Positions 1-9,046 of a stretch of 64,000 nucleotides of DNA are shown here, in pieces. The DNA is taken from NCBI RefSeq assembly GCF_001278035.1, contig NZ_CP009452.1, positions 4,187,501-4,251,500 of the forward strand, written 5' to 3'. The notes below the pieces were generated by a model. It was not told where the DNA came from, ran no database searches, and saw only the letters and a program-made list of their open reading frames with translations. The translations under genes and the position numbers were made by a program. Numbering within the stretch: the first letter of the stretch is position 1; every line of letters starts with the position of its first letter. This DNA comes from Sphingopyxis sp. 113P3. Its GTDB lineage: Bacteria > Pseudomonadota > Alphaproteobacteria > Sphingomonadales > Sphingomonadaceae.

Positions 1-775
1 GGCTGTCATAAACGTTCTGCGTGACCTGCGCGGTGATCTGGCCGGGAAGATCGGAGCGGATGCCGGTAATGAGGGCTGCGGGCACAATGCTTCCGGCCTG
101 CACGATATTGGGCGATGCTGGCGCGCTTAGCCGCTCGACGCTCACCGTGCGCTGGTTCGACGCCTGCGCCATGAACGCCCGCTTCCCGGCCTGATCGCCC
201 TCGGCGGCGGCCGCCTGCTGCTGCGCCGGCTGCGGCGCAGCCTGCCCCGGCAGGGCCACCGACGGGAGACCCGCCGTCCCGCTGTTGCCCGCATTGCCGC
301 CGAGGAACACGCTGCTCATGCGAGCGGAGTCGCGCTCCTGCTGCGCGCGCTGCCGGGCAGCTTCCTCTGCTTGCGCGCGCGGGTCAGGCTGACCCGGCTG
401 CGCGCCGACCGGCAGCACCGGCACATTCTCGCCGCGCTGCTGGGCGGACACGATCGGCCGGCCGAGATCGCCCGGAAGCGGCGGGCCGAGACGCGGCGCC
501 TGCGCATAGTCCCGCGGACCCGACGTGATGGTCTCGGCCGTGGCGCGGCTCTCGGTATTGTAGAGTTCTTCCGCCTGCCGCTCGCTGGCCGGTTTGAGGG
601 CGTAGATCAGCGAGCCGCCGATGCCGAGCCCGGCGACGACGCCCATGACGGTCAGCGCCTTGCGCGACAGCCGCATCACGCGCGGCGGGTCGCCCCTGAG
701 CTGGAATGGCCTCGGATCGGCAGGAGCCGGCGACGGAGCCGGATCAGCGGCAGGCATGTCGGTGCGATCGTTCAC
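1..775 (-). CDS. trbI: TrbI, VirB10-like conjugation protein (3' end cut by window edge)
   Basis: TrbI is the VirB10-type component of the mating-pair apparatus. It spans the inner membrane and periplasm and links to the outer-membrane ring. The visible N-terminal part, about 258 residues, has a short cytoplasmic stretch, one membrane segment near residues 30-50 (VMGVVAGLGIGGSLIYAL), then a Pro/Gln/Ala-rich periplasmic linker. The start of the conserved VirB10 domain (GSIVPAALITGI followed by LPGQI) lies near the window edge. The start is a GTG whose last two bases overlap the trbG stop codon (GTGA). An ATG lies six codons inside. Translation is probably coupled to trbG. The C-terminal beta-barrel domain is outside the window. 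Confidence 0.9.
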   Translation of the reverse strand, partial: MNDRTDMPAADPAPSPAPADPRPFQLRGDPPRVMRLSRKALTVMGVVAGLGIGGSLIYALKPASERQAEELYNTESRATAETITSGPRDYAQAPRLGPPLPGDLGRPIVSAQQRGENVPVLPVGAQPGQPDPRAQAEEAARQRAQQERDSARMSSVFLGGNAGNSGTAGLPSVALPGQAAPQPAQQQAAAAEGDQAGKRAFMAQASNQRTVSVERLSAPASPNIVQAGSIVPAALITGIRSDLPGQITAQVTQNVYDS

Positions 776-1788
776 GGCCGCCGCTCCCGTCCATCATTGC
801 GCGCGATGCGGACGCGCTGCTCACTGCGCCGATCGCCCAGCCGCAGCTCTGCGGCGGCGAACAGGCGATCGACCACCATGTAGCGGCCCTGCACGCGGTA
901 ATTGACCAGCTCGGCGTCGCCGGCCGCACCGGCTACAAACAGCGGCGGCATCTCGCCCTGCGAGATCCCGGCCGGAAACTCGATGAAGACCTGTCGGCCA
1001 TCGTCGAACGCGCGGACCGGACGCCACGGCGCTCGCTCGCCGTCGATCCGATAGCGGAAATTGAGCGCGGACACGTCCACGCCGCTCGCCACCGGCGCAG
1101 CGGTGGCTGCCGCCGCATTGGCGCTCCGCAGCGCGATGAGCTGATCCTGCGGGTAGGTCCAGGACACCGACGCCATGTAGGTCGAAGGCGTCGCGCGCAG
1201 TTCGAGGTGATAGGTGCGGCGGTCGGTGTTGATGACGAGGTTGGTTGCGATGTCGGGCCGCGTGGGCTTCGCGAGGATATGAACGCGCGCGGTCGGGCCG
1301 CTGCCGCTGATCGTGTCGCCGATAATCCAGCGCACAGTATCCCCGGCCGCGACCGGCCCCGGCCCGACGAGCTGCTCGCCTTCCTGCAAGGCAATGTCCG
1401 TCACCTGCCCGGGCGCGGTATAGACCTGATAGAGCGCACCATCGGTCCACGGATATTGCTGGATGGCGTTGAGGAACCCGTCGCGCACCGGCTGCACACG
1501 GGCGGCGGCGTTGGCGGCGCCGACGCGGCGGCGCGGATCGGCAGGCTCGGGCGGCGATGCGGATTCGCCGACCGGCTTCAACTGGCCGGGCAGCGGCAGC
1601 GGCTCGGGGATCGTTACCACCTCGACCGCGCGTGGCGCTTCGGGCGCGGGCGTCGCTGCGATCTCGCGTGGCGGATCGTCGTAGGCGATTGCGGGCGGCC
1701 GGGCGGACGTGGTGGCGCAGCCGGCGAGCGCGGCTGCGGAGGCGATCAGCGCCGCCGATGCGACGCGGGGAAACGGTGGGCGCGTCAT
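772..1788 (-). CDS. trbG: TrbG, VirB9-like conjugation outer-membrane-complex protein
   Basis: TrbG is the VirB9 homologue of the type IV secretion core complex in the periplasm. The 338-residue protein starts with a lipoprotein-type signal ending in LAGC at about residues 16-19. It then has a Pro-rich linker and the VirB9/CagX fold from about residue 110 to 320, with motifs such as YTAPGQVTDIALQEGE, TNLVINTDRRTYHLEL and SALNFRYRIDG. The ATG start at 1788 overlaps the trbF stop (ATGA) and has GGAG upstream. A longer reading of the frame to 2262 is an overlap with trbF and is not used. The stop overlaps the trbI start. Confidence 0.93.
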   Translation of the reverse strand: MTRPPFPRVASAALIASAAALAGCATTSARPPAIAYDDPPREIAATPAPEAPRAVEVVTIPEPLPLPGQLKPVGESASPPEPADPRRRVGAANAAARVQPVRDGFLNAIQQYPWTDGALYQVYTAPGQVTDIALQEGEQLVGPGPVAAGDTVRWIIGDTISGSGPTARVHILAKPTRPDIATNLVINTDRRTYHLELRATPSTYMASVSWTYPQDQLIALRSANAAAATAAPVASGVDVSALNFRYRIDGERAPWRPVRAFDDGRQVFIEFPAGISQGEMPPLFVAGAAGDAELVNYRVQGRYMVVDRLFAAAELRLGDRRSEQRVRIARNDGRERRP

Positions 1789-2468
1789 TGCGACAGCTCC
1801 TTTGACCAGTTGAGGGCATTGACGAAGATGCCGAGCGGGTTCTTGCGCAGGGCGTCGGGCGTTCGCGGCGGCTGCACGACGACGGTGAGGATCGCCGACC
1901 AGCGTTCGGTGGCGGCAAGGCTGCCGTCCTGATAGCGGCGCTCGGTCCAGGCGACGCGGAAGCTGTCGGGCGACGCGCGGATCACGCTGGACACGTCCAC
2001 CGCGACCTGCACGCGGCCGACATTGGCGAACGGGTCGTTGGCGCGGGCGTAATCGTTGAGCGCCAGCGCGCCGCGGTCGGTCGTGAAATCGTAGGCGCGG
2101 AGCCAGTTCTGGCGGACGATGACCGGATCGGCCGGGATGCTGCGCACCTGCTCGATGAACCGCGCTAGGTGGAACGCCACCTGCGGATCGGTCGGACGGT
2201 AGCCGGCCTCGGCCGGCGCGACCGCCTGCGCTTCGCCGAGCCGATCGACCTGCACGACCCACGGCACGATATGGCCGCGCGCGGACTGCCAGATCAGCCC
2301 GCCGGCCAGGCCGCCCGAAAGAGCGAGCGAGCCAAAGAAGGCGAGCCGCCAGTTCTTCGCCTGCACGCGGGCAGAGCCGATGCGGTCGTCCCAGGCTTGG
2401 GCGGCGCGCTGGTAGGGCGTCGTGGGTTCGGGCGTCTGCCCGTAGCGGATGGTGGGGCGTCGGAACAT
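1785..2468 (-). CDS. trbF: TrbF, VirB8-like conjugation protein
   Basis: TrbF is the VirB8-type inner-membrane assembly factor. The protein has 227 residues. Its N-terminal cytoplasmic tail contains NTP-rich residues (TPYQRAAQAWDDRIGSA), followed by a single membrane segment at about residues 43-62 and a periplasmic VirB8 domain ending in WSAILTVVVQPPRTPDALRKNPLG, a typical TrbF tail. It starts six bases after the trbL stop with only a weak ribosome site, and its stop overlaps the trbG start. Both facts suggest coupled translation along the trb operon. Confidence 0.94.
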   Translation of the reverse strand: MFRRPTIRYGQTPEPTTPYQRAAQAWDDRIGSARVQAKNWRLAFFGSLALSGGLAGGLIWQSARGHIVPWVVQVDRLGEAQAVAPAEAGYRPTDPQVAFHLARFIEQVRSIPADPVIVRQNWLRAYDFTTDRGALALNDYARANDPFANVGRVQVAVDVSSVIRASPDSFRVAWTERRYQDGSLAATERWSAILTVVVQPPRTPDALRKNPLGIFVNALNWSKELSQ

Positions 2469-2474
2469 TGGCGG

Positions 2475-3782
2475 CTAATCCTTCTGGCTGAGATCGACGG
2501 ATGCGCCGCTGCCGCCACCGTCACCGGAGCGCAGCGTGTGGGCGGCGACGGTCGCGCCGTGAGTCATGGTCTGGCGGCGCTTCATCGCGGCCGCCCAGGC
2601 GGGCGGACCGTCCGGCGACGGCGTTGGTGTTGACGGGTCGCCGGAGATCGTCCCGCCGGTGGCGGTCACGGCGGCGCGGCCGCCCGAGCGATAGCTGTCC
2701 TTGAGCGAGGCGGCCGCCCGGCGGAGCGGCGACATGGCTGCGCCTACGGCAGCCTTGCCGACGCCGCCGGCCCCACCCGCGACGGCGGCCGCGCCGGTCT
2801 TCCCGGCCGAGCCGAGCGCATAGGCGCTGCTGGCGGCCCCGGATGTGAAGGCCGCGCCGCGCGCCGCGCCGCCGATCGCACCAGCGACCGCACCGGCGCC
2901 AAGACGGGCGGCGGCCGCACCGCCGGCCAGCGCGCCGCCCGCGGCGAGCGCCGTGCCGGCCGCGGCACCCGCGCCGAGCGCAGGGCCGCCCGAGACGATG
3001 CCGTTGGCGATCGACGGGCCGAAGATGCCAAGCCCGAGCAGGCAGAGCGAGGCGAGCGCGACAGCCATCGCGTCTTCGATCGTCGGCTGCGCGCCACCGA
3101 AGCCGGCGCGGAACTCGTCGAACAGGGTCGAGCCGATGCCGACGATCACGGCGAGCACCAGCACCTTGACGCCGGACGAGATCACCAGCCCCAGCACGCG
3201 CTCGGCCATGAAGGCGGTCTTGCCGAACAGGCCGAACGGGATGAGCACGAACCCGGCGAGCGTCGCCAGCTTGAACTCGATCAGCGTGATGAAAAGCTGG
3301 ATCGCCAGTATGAAGAAGGCGAGGATGACCAGCGCCCAGGCGAACAGCAGCACAGCGATCTGGATGAAGTTCTCGAAGAACGACACCCAGCCCATCAGAT
3401 CGGAAATGGATTCGAGGATCGGCTGGCCAGCTTCCAACCCGACCTGCGCTACGCGGCCCGGCTGGAGCAGCTCGGCGGCGGTGAAGCCGGTGCCCGAGGC
3501 TTTCAGGCCGAGGCCGGAGAAGCTCTCGAAGACGATGCGGGCGAGGCTGTTCCAGTTGCCGATGATGTAGGCGAAGACGCCGACGAACAGTGTCTTTTTG
3601 ATGAGGCGGGCAAGAATGTCGTCATCGGCGCCCCAGCTCCAGAACAGCGCCGCAAGCGTCACGTCGATGACGATCAGAGTGGTGGCGATGAACGCCACCT
3701 CCCCGCCGAGCAGGCCGAACCCGCTGTCGATGTAGCGGGTGAAGACATCCAAGAAACGATCGACGACGCCGGTGCCGCCCAT
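2475..3782 (-). CDS. trbL: TrbL, VirB6-like polytopic conjugation protein
   Basis: TrbL is the VirB6-type membrane channel component. The 435-residue protein has several hydrophobic segments between about residues 25 and 290 (for example VAFIATTLIVIDVTLAALFW and FVLIPFGLFGKTAFMAERVLG). These are followed by a long Ala/Gly-rich region and a Pro/Ser-rich C-terminal tail, as usual for TrbL of Tn4371-like elements. The start ATG at 3782 has AGGAG eight bases upstream. An upstream in-frame extension to 3911 overlaps the trbK-like gene and was not used. The upstream neighbour ends one base away from the start. Confidence 0.93.
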   Translation of the reverse strand: MGGTGVVDRFLDVFTRYIDSGFGLLGGEVAFIATTLIVIDVTLAALFWSWGADDDILARLIKKTLFVGVFAYIIGNWNSLARIVFESFSGLGLKASGTGFTAAELLQPGRVAQVGLEAGQPILESISDLMGWVSFFENFIQIAVLLFAWALVILAFFILAIQLFITLIEFKLATLAGFVLIPFGLFGKTAFMAERVLGLVISSGVKVLVLAVIVGIGSTLFDEFRAGFGGAQPTIEDAMAVALASLCLLGLGIFGPSIANGIVSGGPALGAGAAAGTALAAGGALAGGAAAARLGAGAVAGAIGGAARGAAFTSGAASSAYALGSAGKTGAAAVAGGAGGVGKAAVGAAMSPLRRAAASLKDSYRSGGRAAVTATGGTISGDPSTPTPSPDGPPAWAAAMKRRQTMTHGATVAAHTLRSGDGGGSGASVDLSQKD

Positions 3783-3783
3783 G

Positions 3784-4095
3784 TCAATTCTCCTGCGGGG
3801 TGGCCGCATCGGCGATGCGGGCGGCGGGACGCGCGCCGGGCGCGAGGAAGCGGCGGCGGTTCTCGGCCCAGGCGCGGAGGCAATCGGGATCGCTCGCGCC
3901 GGCCGGTCCAAGCGATTGACACCGGCGCAGCTCGATCAGCAGCGGGTCCGTCGCCGGGGTTTCGGCGACGGTCGCCGGCGCCTCGCGCGCGGGTTCGGGC
4001 GGCCGGCTCATCTCGATCGCGGTCATAGTGATCGCGATGGCGACGAACACGATCGCGCCGATCCGGGCCAGGAGCTTGCTGTCCACGGGCGTCAA
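3784..4095 (-). CDS. TrbK-like small conjugation protein (putative entry exclusion)
   Basis: This 103-residue protein sits between trbJ and trbL, where trbK lies in IncP-type systems. It has one N-terminal membrane segment at about residues 10-29 (IGAIVFVAIAITMTAIEM) and a soluble tail with two cysteines (RRCQSLG and DPDCLRAW), a pattern of the TrbK-alt family. TrbK proteins act in entry exclusion, blocking uptake into cells that already hold the element. That role is inferred from position and pattern only. The start appears to be TTG at 4095 overlapping the trbJ stop; a GTG three codons later is possible. Confidence 0.75.
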   Translation of the reverse strand: MTPVDSKLLARIGAIVFVAIAITMTAIEMSRPPEPAREAPATVAETPATDPLLIELRRCQSLGPAGASDPDCLRAWAENRRRFLAPGARPAARIADAATPQEN

Positions 4096-4850
4096 TCGTG
4101 GAACATGCGCGCGTTGCCCGGCTGGTAGCCGGTGCGCGGGCTGAGGAACCGGCGGAGCTGCTCGCGGGCCTGCGCCTGCGCGGCCGCCCGCTGCGCCATG
4201 TCGAGCGACTGCGCCCGGCCCTGCGCCGCGACGAGCGCGGTCAAATCGGCTAGCTGCTGCGATTGCAGGGCGATGAGCTGGTTGCCGGCCTGGGCGGCTT
4301 GCAGCGCGCCATCGGCTGACTGGCTGGCGTTGACGAGCCGGTCGAGCGTGGTGCGCGAGCCGTCGATGTTGCCGACCACGCCGGCCTGCACTTTCAGCGC
4401 GTCCTCGAACGCGCCGACGCTCGCCTCCCAGCGGCTGCGGGCATCGGCGACGAGCGACTGATCCGAGCCGGACAGGTTGGTGCCCCGATAGCGTTGCGAG
4501 AACGCCTGGTCGATGGAGCGCACGTCGTAGGCGATGCGCTGCGCCTCGGAGAGAAGCTGCTGCGTGCGCTGGAACTGGCTCTGAAGCTGCTGAAGCTGAC
4601 TGAACGGCAGCGAAGTCAGGTTACGCGCTTCGTTGAGAAGACTCGTCGCCTGGTTCTGGATTTGCTGAATCTGATTGTTGATCTGCTGGAGCGACCGGGC
4701 GGCCGTCAGCACGTTCTGCGCATAGTTGGTGGGATCATAGACGATCCCGCCGAACTGCGCGTAGGCCGGGGTCGCGGCAGTGATGCCGATGACGCCCGAC
4801 GTGGCGAGGACGCCGGCCACGATGGCTCGGCGCAGGATTCTGGTCTTCAT
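4092..4850 (-). CDS. trbJ: TrbJ, VirB5-like conjugation protein
   Basis: TrbJ is the periplasmic VirB5-type pilus-associated component. The 252-residue protein has a clear signal peptide (MKTRILRRAIVAG to TPAYAQ, cleavage near residue 34). It then has the YDPTNYAQNVLTAARSLQQI motif typical of TrbJ and long Gln-rich coiled-coil segments. The ATG at 4850 has AGGAG ten bases upstream and overlaps the trbE stop as ATGA. An in-frame extension to 4919 overlaps trbE and was rejected. Part of the trb operon. Confidence 0.94.
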   Translation of the reverse strand: MKTRILRRAIVAGVLATSGVIGITAATPAYAQFGGIVYDPTNYAQNVLTAARSLQQINNQIQQIQNQATSLLNEARNLTSLPFSQLQQLQSQFQRTQQLLSEAQRIAYDVRSIDQAFSQRYRGTNLSGSDQSLVADARSRWEASVGAFEDALKVQAGVVGNIDGSRTTLDRLVNASQSADGALQAAQAGNQLIALQSQQLADLTALVAAQGRAQSLDMAQRAAAQAQAREQLRRFLSPRTGYQPGNARMFHD

Positions 4851-7282
4851 AGCGGTAACTCCTGCTGGCTGGGGGGAAGAAGCTCGATCGCCCAGGCGCA
4901 GCCGCGATGGCGCAGCCACTCAGCCGCGAAGGCGGAGGCGTCGTGGGTTTCGGTGATCTCGGCGATGCGGAGCTGGTCGGTCTTCGACGACGCGGCGGCG
5001 AACGCCAGCGCGACTTCGCCCAGCCCCAGCTCGAACAGGCGGTTTCCCCGCCGCGACTGGCAGTAATAGTCGCGCTTGGGAGTCGCCCGGCTGAGGATTT
5101 CGATCTGACGGTCGTTGAGGCCGAACCGTTCGTAGATCGCAGCGATCTGCGGTTCGGCGGCGCGCTCGTTCGGCAGGAAGATGCGCGTCGGGCAGCTTTC
5201 GATGATGGCCGGCGCGATGCTCGACGTCTCGATGTCGGCGAGGCTCTGCGTGGCGAACACCACGCTCGCGTTCTTCTTCCGCAAGGTCTTGAGCCACTCG
5301 CGGAGCTGCGCCGCGAAGGCCGGGCTGTCGAGCACCAGCCAGCCCTCGTCTATGATGATGAGCGTGGGCGAGCCGTCCAGCCGGCCCTCGATCCGGTGGA
5401 ACAGGTAGGAGAGCACCGCGGCGGCCGAGCCGGCGCCGACCAGGCCCTCCGTCTCGAACGCCTGCACCGAGGCTTCACCAAGGCGCTCCGCCTCGGCGTC
5501 GAGCAGCCGGCCCCACGGACCGCCGATGCAGTAGGAAGCCAGCGCCTGCTTGAGCTGCTGGCTTTGCAAAAGGACGGAAAGGCCGGTGATGGTGCGTTCG
5601 CCGATCGGCGCGGATGCCAGCGAGCCGAGCGCGGACCAGATATGCTCCTTGGCCTGCGGATCGACCGCGACGCCTTCGGAGGCGAGGATCGCCGCCAGCC
5701 ATTCGGCGGCCCAGGCACGTTCGGCCGGATCGTCGATATGCGCGAGCGGCTGGAGCTGCACGCCGTCACCGGCCTCGTCGGCCAACATCCCGCCGAGATC
5801 CTGCCAGTCGCCACCCATGCCGATGGCGGCGGCGCGGATGCTGCCGCCGAAGTCGAAGGCAAAGACCTGGGCGTTCTCGTAGCGGCGGAACTGCATCGCC
5901 ATCAGCGCGAGCAGCACCGATTTGCCGGCGCCGGTCGGGCCGACGATCAGCGTGTGTCCGACATCGCCGACGTGAAGGGAAAACCGGAACGGGGTCGAGC
6001 CTTCGGTCTTGCCGTAGAGCAAGGGGGGCGCACCGAAATGCTCGTCCCGTTCCGGCCCCGCCCATACCGCTGACAGGGGGATCAGGTGGGCGAGATTGAT
6101 GGTGGAAATCGGAGGTTGGCGGACGTTGGCGTAGGTATGGCCGGGCAGGCTCCCCAGCCACGCCTCGATCGCGTTCATCCCCTCGGGGATCACGGTGAAG
6201 TCGCGGCCCTGGATGACCTTCTCGACCAGCCGCAGCTTCTCGGCGGCGATGGCGGGATCGCGGTCCCACACCGTCACCGTCGCGGTGACATAGGCCATGC
6301 CGGCATAGTCGGCGCCCAGCTCCTGCAGGGCGGTGTCGGCGTCGGCGGCCTTGTTCGAGGCGTCGCTGTCGAGCAGCGTGGATGCCTCATTGGTCATCAC
6401 CTCTTTCAAGATGGCCGCGACCGACTTGCGCTTGGCGAACCATTGCCGCCTGATCTTGGTCAGCAGCTTGGTCGCGTCGGTCTTGTCGAGCATGATCGCG
6501 CGGGTGGACCAGCGATACTCGAAGGCGAGCCGGTTCAGCTCGTCGAGCAGGCCGGGAAACGTCACGCTCGGGAATCCCGTGATCGTCAGCGTGCGGAGAT
6601 GATGGTCGCCCAGGCGCGGCTCAAGTCCGCCGGTCAGCGGCTCATCGGCCAGCAGCGCGTCGAGGTGCATCGGTGTTTCGGGCACGCGCACGCGCTGGCG
6701 CCGGGTCGAGATCGTGCTGTGCAGGTAGGTCAGCGTCTCGGCGTCATCGAGCCAGCGGACCTCGGGCACGAAGCCTTCCACCAGGTTGAGAACGCGGTCG
6801 CTGCGATCGGTGAAGCTCTTGAGCAGCTCCCACGGATCGACGCCGGACGTTGACCGGCCTTCGTAGAGCCAGCCCTCGGCGCGCGCGGCTTCCTCGGCCG
6901 GCGGCATCCATAAGAGCGTCAGATAATAGCGGCTCTCGAAATGCGCGCCCTCCTCGCGAAACTGTTCGCGCCGCTCCATATCGACCAGCGCCGATACCGC
7001 ATCGGGGAACTCGGCGTCGGGGTAGTCGAGCGCGGGCGTGCGCTGCGCCTCGACGAATATCGCCCAACCGGAGCCGAGACGGCGCAGCGAATTGTTGAGC
7101 CGCGCCGTCGTCGCCACCAGCTCGGCCGGCGTGGCGCTATCGAGATCGGGGCCGCGGAAACGGGCGGTGCGCTGGAACGACCCGTCCTTGTTGAGAACGA
7201 GGCCTTCGCCGACCAGAGCGGCCCAGGGAAGGAAGTCGGCGAGGTGCGCCGCCTTGTGGCGGTATTCGCGCAAGCTCATCAT
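4847..7282 (-). CDS. trbE: TrbE, VirB4-like conjugation ATPase
   Basis: TrbE powers assembly of the mating channel at the inner membrane. In about 811 residues it shows the CagE/TrbE N-terminal domain (REYRHKAAHLADFLPW), a Walker A motif GPTGAGKS near residue 440-450, and a Walker B motif LIIIDEGW near residue 640. Its length fits the family. The start is probably the ATG at 7282 that overlaps the trbD stop (ATGA); an ATG four codons upstream at 7294 is also in frame. The stop overlaps the trbJ start. Confidence 0.95.
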   Translation of the reverse strand: MMSLREYRHKAAHLADFLPWAALVGEGLVLNKDGSFQRTARFRGPDLDSATPAELVATTARLNNSLRRLGSGWAIFVEAQRTPALDYPDAEFPDAVSALVDMERREQFREEGAHFESRYYLTLLWMPPAEEAARAEGWLYEGRSTSGVDPWELLKSFTDRSDRVLNLVEGFVPEVRWLDDAETLTYLHSTISTRRQRVRVPETPMHLDALLADEPLTGGLEPRLGDHHLRTLTITGFPSVTFPGLLDELNRLAFEYRWSTRAIMLDKTDATKLLTKIRRQWFAKRKSVAAILKEVMTNEASTLLDSDASNKAADADTALQELGADYAGMAYVTATVTVWDRDPAIAAEKLRLVEKVIQGRDFTVIPEGMNAIEAWLGSLPGHTYANVRQPPISTINLAHLIPLSAVWAGPERDEHFGAPPLLYGKTEGSTPFRFSLHVGDVGHTLIVGPTGAGKSVLLALMAMQFRRYENAQVFAFDFGGSIRAAAIGMGGDWQDLGGMLADEAGDGVQLQPLAHIDDPAERAWAAEWLAAILASEGVAVDPQAKEHIWSALGSLASAPIGERTITGLSVLLQSQQLKQALASYCIGGPWGRLLDAEAERLGEASVQAFETEGLVGAGSAAAVLSYLFHRIEGRLDGSPTLIIIDEGWLVLDSPAFAAQLREWLKTLRKKNASVVFATQSLADIETSSIAPAIIESCPTRIFLPNERAAEPQIAAIYERFGLNDRQIEILSRATPKRDYYCQSRRGNRLFELGLGEVALAFAAASSKTDQLRIAEITETHDASAFAAEWLRHRGCAWAIELLPPSQQELPL

Positions 7283-7560
7283 GGCTGCATCCATGTCGGG
7301 AAACGGAGGTGGCGACGGGCGACATCGACGAACTGCGGGTCGCGCCGCGCCGCCCAGACCGAGATCGCATGGCCGATGGCCCAGATGACCAGGCCGGCGA
7401 TCCAGAGGCGCAGGCCGAGACCGATCGCGCCCGCCAGCGTGCCGTTGACGATAGCGAGCGACCGCGGTGCGCCGCCGAGCAGGATCGGCTCGGTCAGCGC
7501 CCGGTGGACCGGCGCGAAATAGCCGGGGATCGGCTCGACAGGATCGCCCGCGCCGGTCAC
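7279..7560 (-). CDS. trbD: TrbD, VirB3-like conjugation protein
   Basis: TrbD is the small VirB3-type inner-membrane partner of TrbE. The 93-residue protein contains the family motif GYFAPVHRALTEPILLGGAPR at its N-terminus, followed by two membrane segments (residues about 30-65). The GTG start at 7560 overlaps the trbC stop codon, and the stop overlaps the trbE start. The frame remains open far upstream through trbC, but only the GTG places the conserved P-V-H-R-A-L-T motif near the N-terminus as in relatives. Confidence 0.9.
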   Translation of the reverse strand: MTGAGDPVEPIPGYFAPVHRALTEPILLGGAPRSLAIVNGTLAGAIGLGLRLWIAGLVIWAIGHAISVWAARRDPQFVDVARRHLRFPTWMQP

Positions 7561-7892
7561 GCGATCAGCGCTCCGCCGCCGAAGCTGAAGAAGCTGAGGA
7601 AGAACGAACTGGCCGCAAACGCGATGCTGAGGCCGAACACGATCTGGATCAGGCGGCGGAAGCCGCCCGACGTATCGCCGAACGCCAGGGTCAGGCCGGT
7701 CACGATAATGATGATGACCGCGACGATCTTCGCCACCGGCCCCTCGATCGATTCGAGGATGGATTGCAGCGGCGCTTCCCACGGCATCGACGATCCGCCC
7801 GCATGGGCCGGGGCCGAGACGGTGAGCGCGGTCACGCTGGCGGTGGCGGCGAGCATGGCGCGGCGTGCGCCACGCCGAAGGGCATGGATCAT
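7557..7892 (-). CDS. trbC: TrbC, VirB2-like pilin
   Basis: TrbC is the conjugative pilin precursor. The 111-residue protein has a long leader peptide ending in APAHAG near residue 30 and two hydrophobic helices (IVAVIIIIVTGLTLAFG and IVFGLSIAFAASSFF), the classical VirB2/TrbC profile. IncP pilins of this type are cyclised by the TraF peptidase, and a traF gene is present at 14763-15302. The ATG at 7892 has GGGAG upstream and overlaps the trbB stop. Confidence 0.93.
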   Translation of the reverse strand: MIHALRRGARRAMLAATASVTALTVSAPAHAGGSSMPWEAPLQSILESIEGPVAKIVAVIIIIVTGLTLAFGDTSGGFRRLIQIVFGLSIAFAASSFFLSFFSFGGGALIA

Positions 7893-8875
7893 GGCAGGTC
7901 TCCCGGTTGGGTGGTGGAAAGCGGAGTGAGTCGGTAATCGCCGGTGGCCGGGTCGAGCCCGCTGACGCGGGCCAGCTCGGTCAGCCGGCGCCCGTGGGCG
8001 TCCCGGACCAGCACGGCGATCAGGTCGATGGTCTCGGCGATCAGCGCGCGCGGGACCGTGACGACGGCCTCCTGGATGAGCTGCTCCATGCGGCGGAGCG
8101 CGCCGAGCGAGGTGCCGGCGTGAATCGTGCCGACGCCGCCGGGATGGCCGGTGCCCCAGGCTTTGATGAGGTCGAGCGCTTCCGCTCCGCGCACCTCGCC
8201 GATGGGGATGCGATCCGGCCGCAGGCGCAGCGACGAGCGGACCAGCTCGGACAGCGACACCACGCCGTCCTTGGTCCGCATGGCGACGAGGTTGGGCGCG
8301 GCGCATTGCAGCTCGCGCGTGTCTTCGATTAGGACGATGCGATCGGTGGTCTTCGCCACCTCGGCGAGCAGCGCGTTGACCAGCGTAGTCTTGCCCGCGC
8401 CCGTGCCGCCTGCGACGAGGATATTGGCGCGGGTTTGGACGCCGTGGCGCAGCGCCTCGGCATCGACCGCCGACATGATCCCAGCGGCCGCATAGTCGTC
8501 GAGCGTGAACACAGCGACGGCGGGTTTGCGGATCGCGAAGGCCGGCGCGGCGACGACGGGCGGCAACAGCCCCTCGAACCGCTCGCCGCCTTCGGGCAGC
8601 TCGGCGGAGACGCGCGGTGATCGTGCATGGACCTCGACGCCGACATGGTGCGCGACCAGGCGGACGATACGTTCGCCGTCCGCCGCACTCAGCAGCTCGC
8701 CGGTGTCGCTGATCCCCTCGCCGAGCCGGTCCAGCCATAGCCGGCCGTCCGGATTGAGCATCACTTCGATGACGGCGGGGTCGTCCAGCCAGGCCGCGAT
8801 CGAAGGCCCGAGCGCGGTGCGCAGCATCCGCGCGCCGCGCGTCTTGGCCTCGGAACGGATGGGATGGACGGTCAA
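7889..8875 (-). CDS. trbB: TrbB, VirB11-like conjugation ATPase
   Basis: TrbB is the hexameric VirB11-type traffic ATPase. It shows the N-terminal motif [16 protein letters not shown], Walker [10 protein letters not shown], the Asp box LIEDTREL, and Walker B region [27 protein letters not shown] chose the TTG at 8875 because GAGGGG lies seven bases upstream and because relatives start close to the HPIRSEA stretch. A longer frame starting at 8929-8932 has no good ribosome site. This is the first gene of the trb operon. Confidence 0.93.
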   Translation of the reverse strand: MTVHPIRSEAKTRGARMLRTALGPSIAAWLDDPAVIEVMLNPDGRLWLDRLGEGISDTGELLSAADGERIVRLVAHHVGVEVHARSPRVSAELPEGGERFEGLLPPVVAAPAFAIRKPAVAVFTLDDYAAAGIMSAVDAEALRHGVQTRANILVAGGTGAGKTTLVNALLAEVAKTTDRIVLIEDTRELQCAAPNLVAMRTKDGVVSLSELVRSSLRLRPDRIPIGEVRGAEALDLIKAWGTGHPGGVGTIHAGTSLGALRRMEQLIQEAVVTVPRALIAETIDLIAVLVRDAHGRRLTELARVSGLDPATGDYRLTPLSTTQPGDLP

Positions 8876-9046
8876 GGATCGGCCCCTCAAATGAGCCGGG
8901 CGAACCGCCGCCCGGCTGTCGGGGCACATCAAGAGAGGCAGAAACGGGCCGTGAGCAACAGTAAGCTGGCGGCGTAGTAGAGGCGGCGGCAGATACTTAC
9001 GGAGTGCGGATCGGCCTTCCGCCTCAGCGCCTAGTCGCGGCGCTAC

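Noticed and set aside
4907..6073. 388-codon open frame on the plus strand
   Set aside because: Antisense to trbE, with no recognisable domains.
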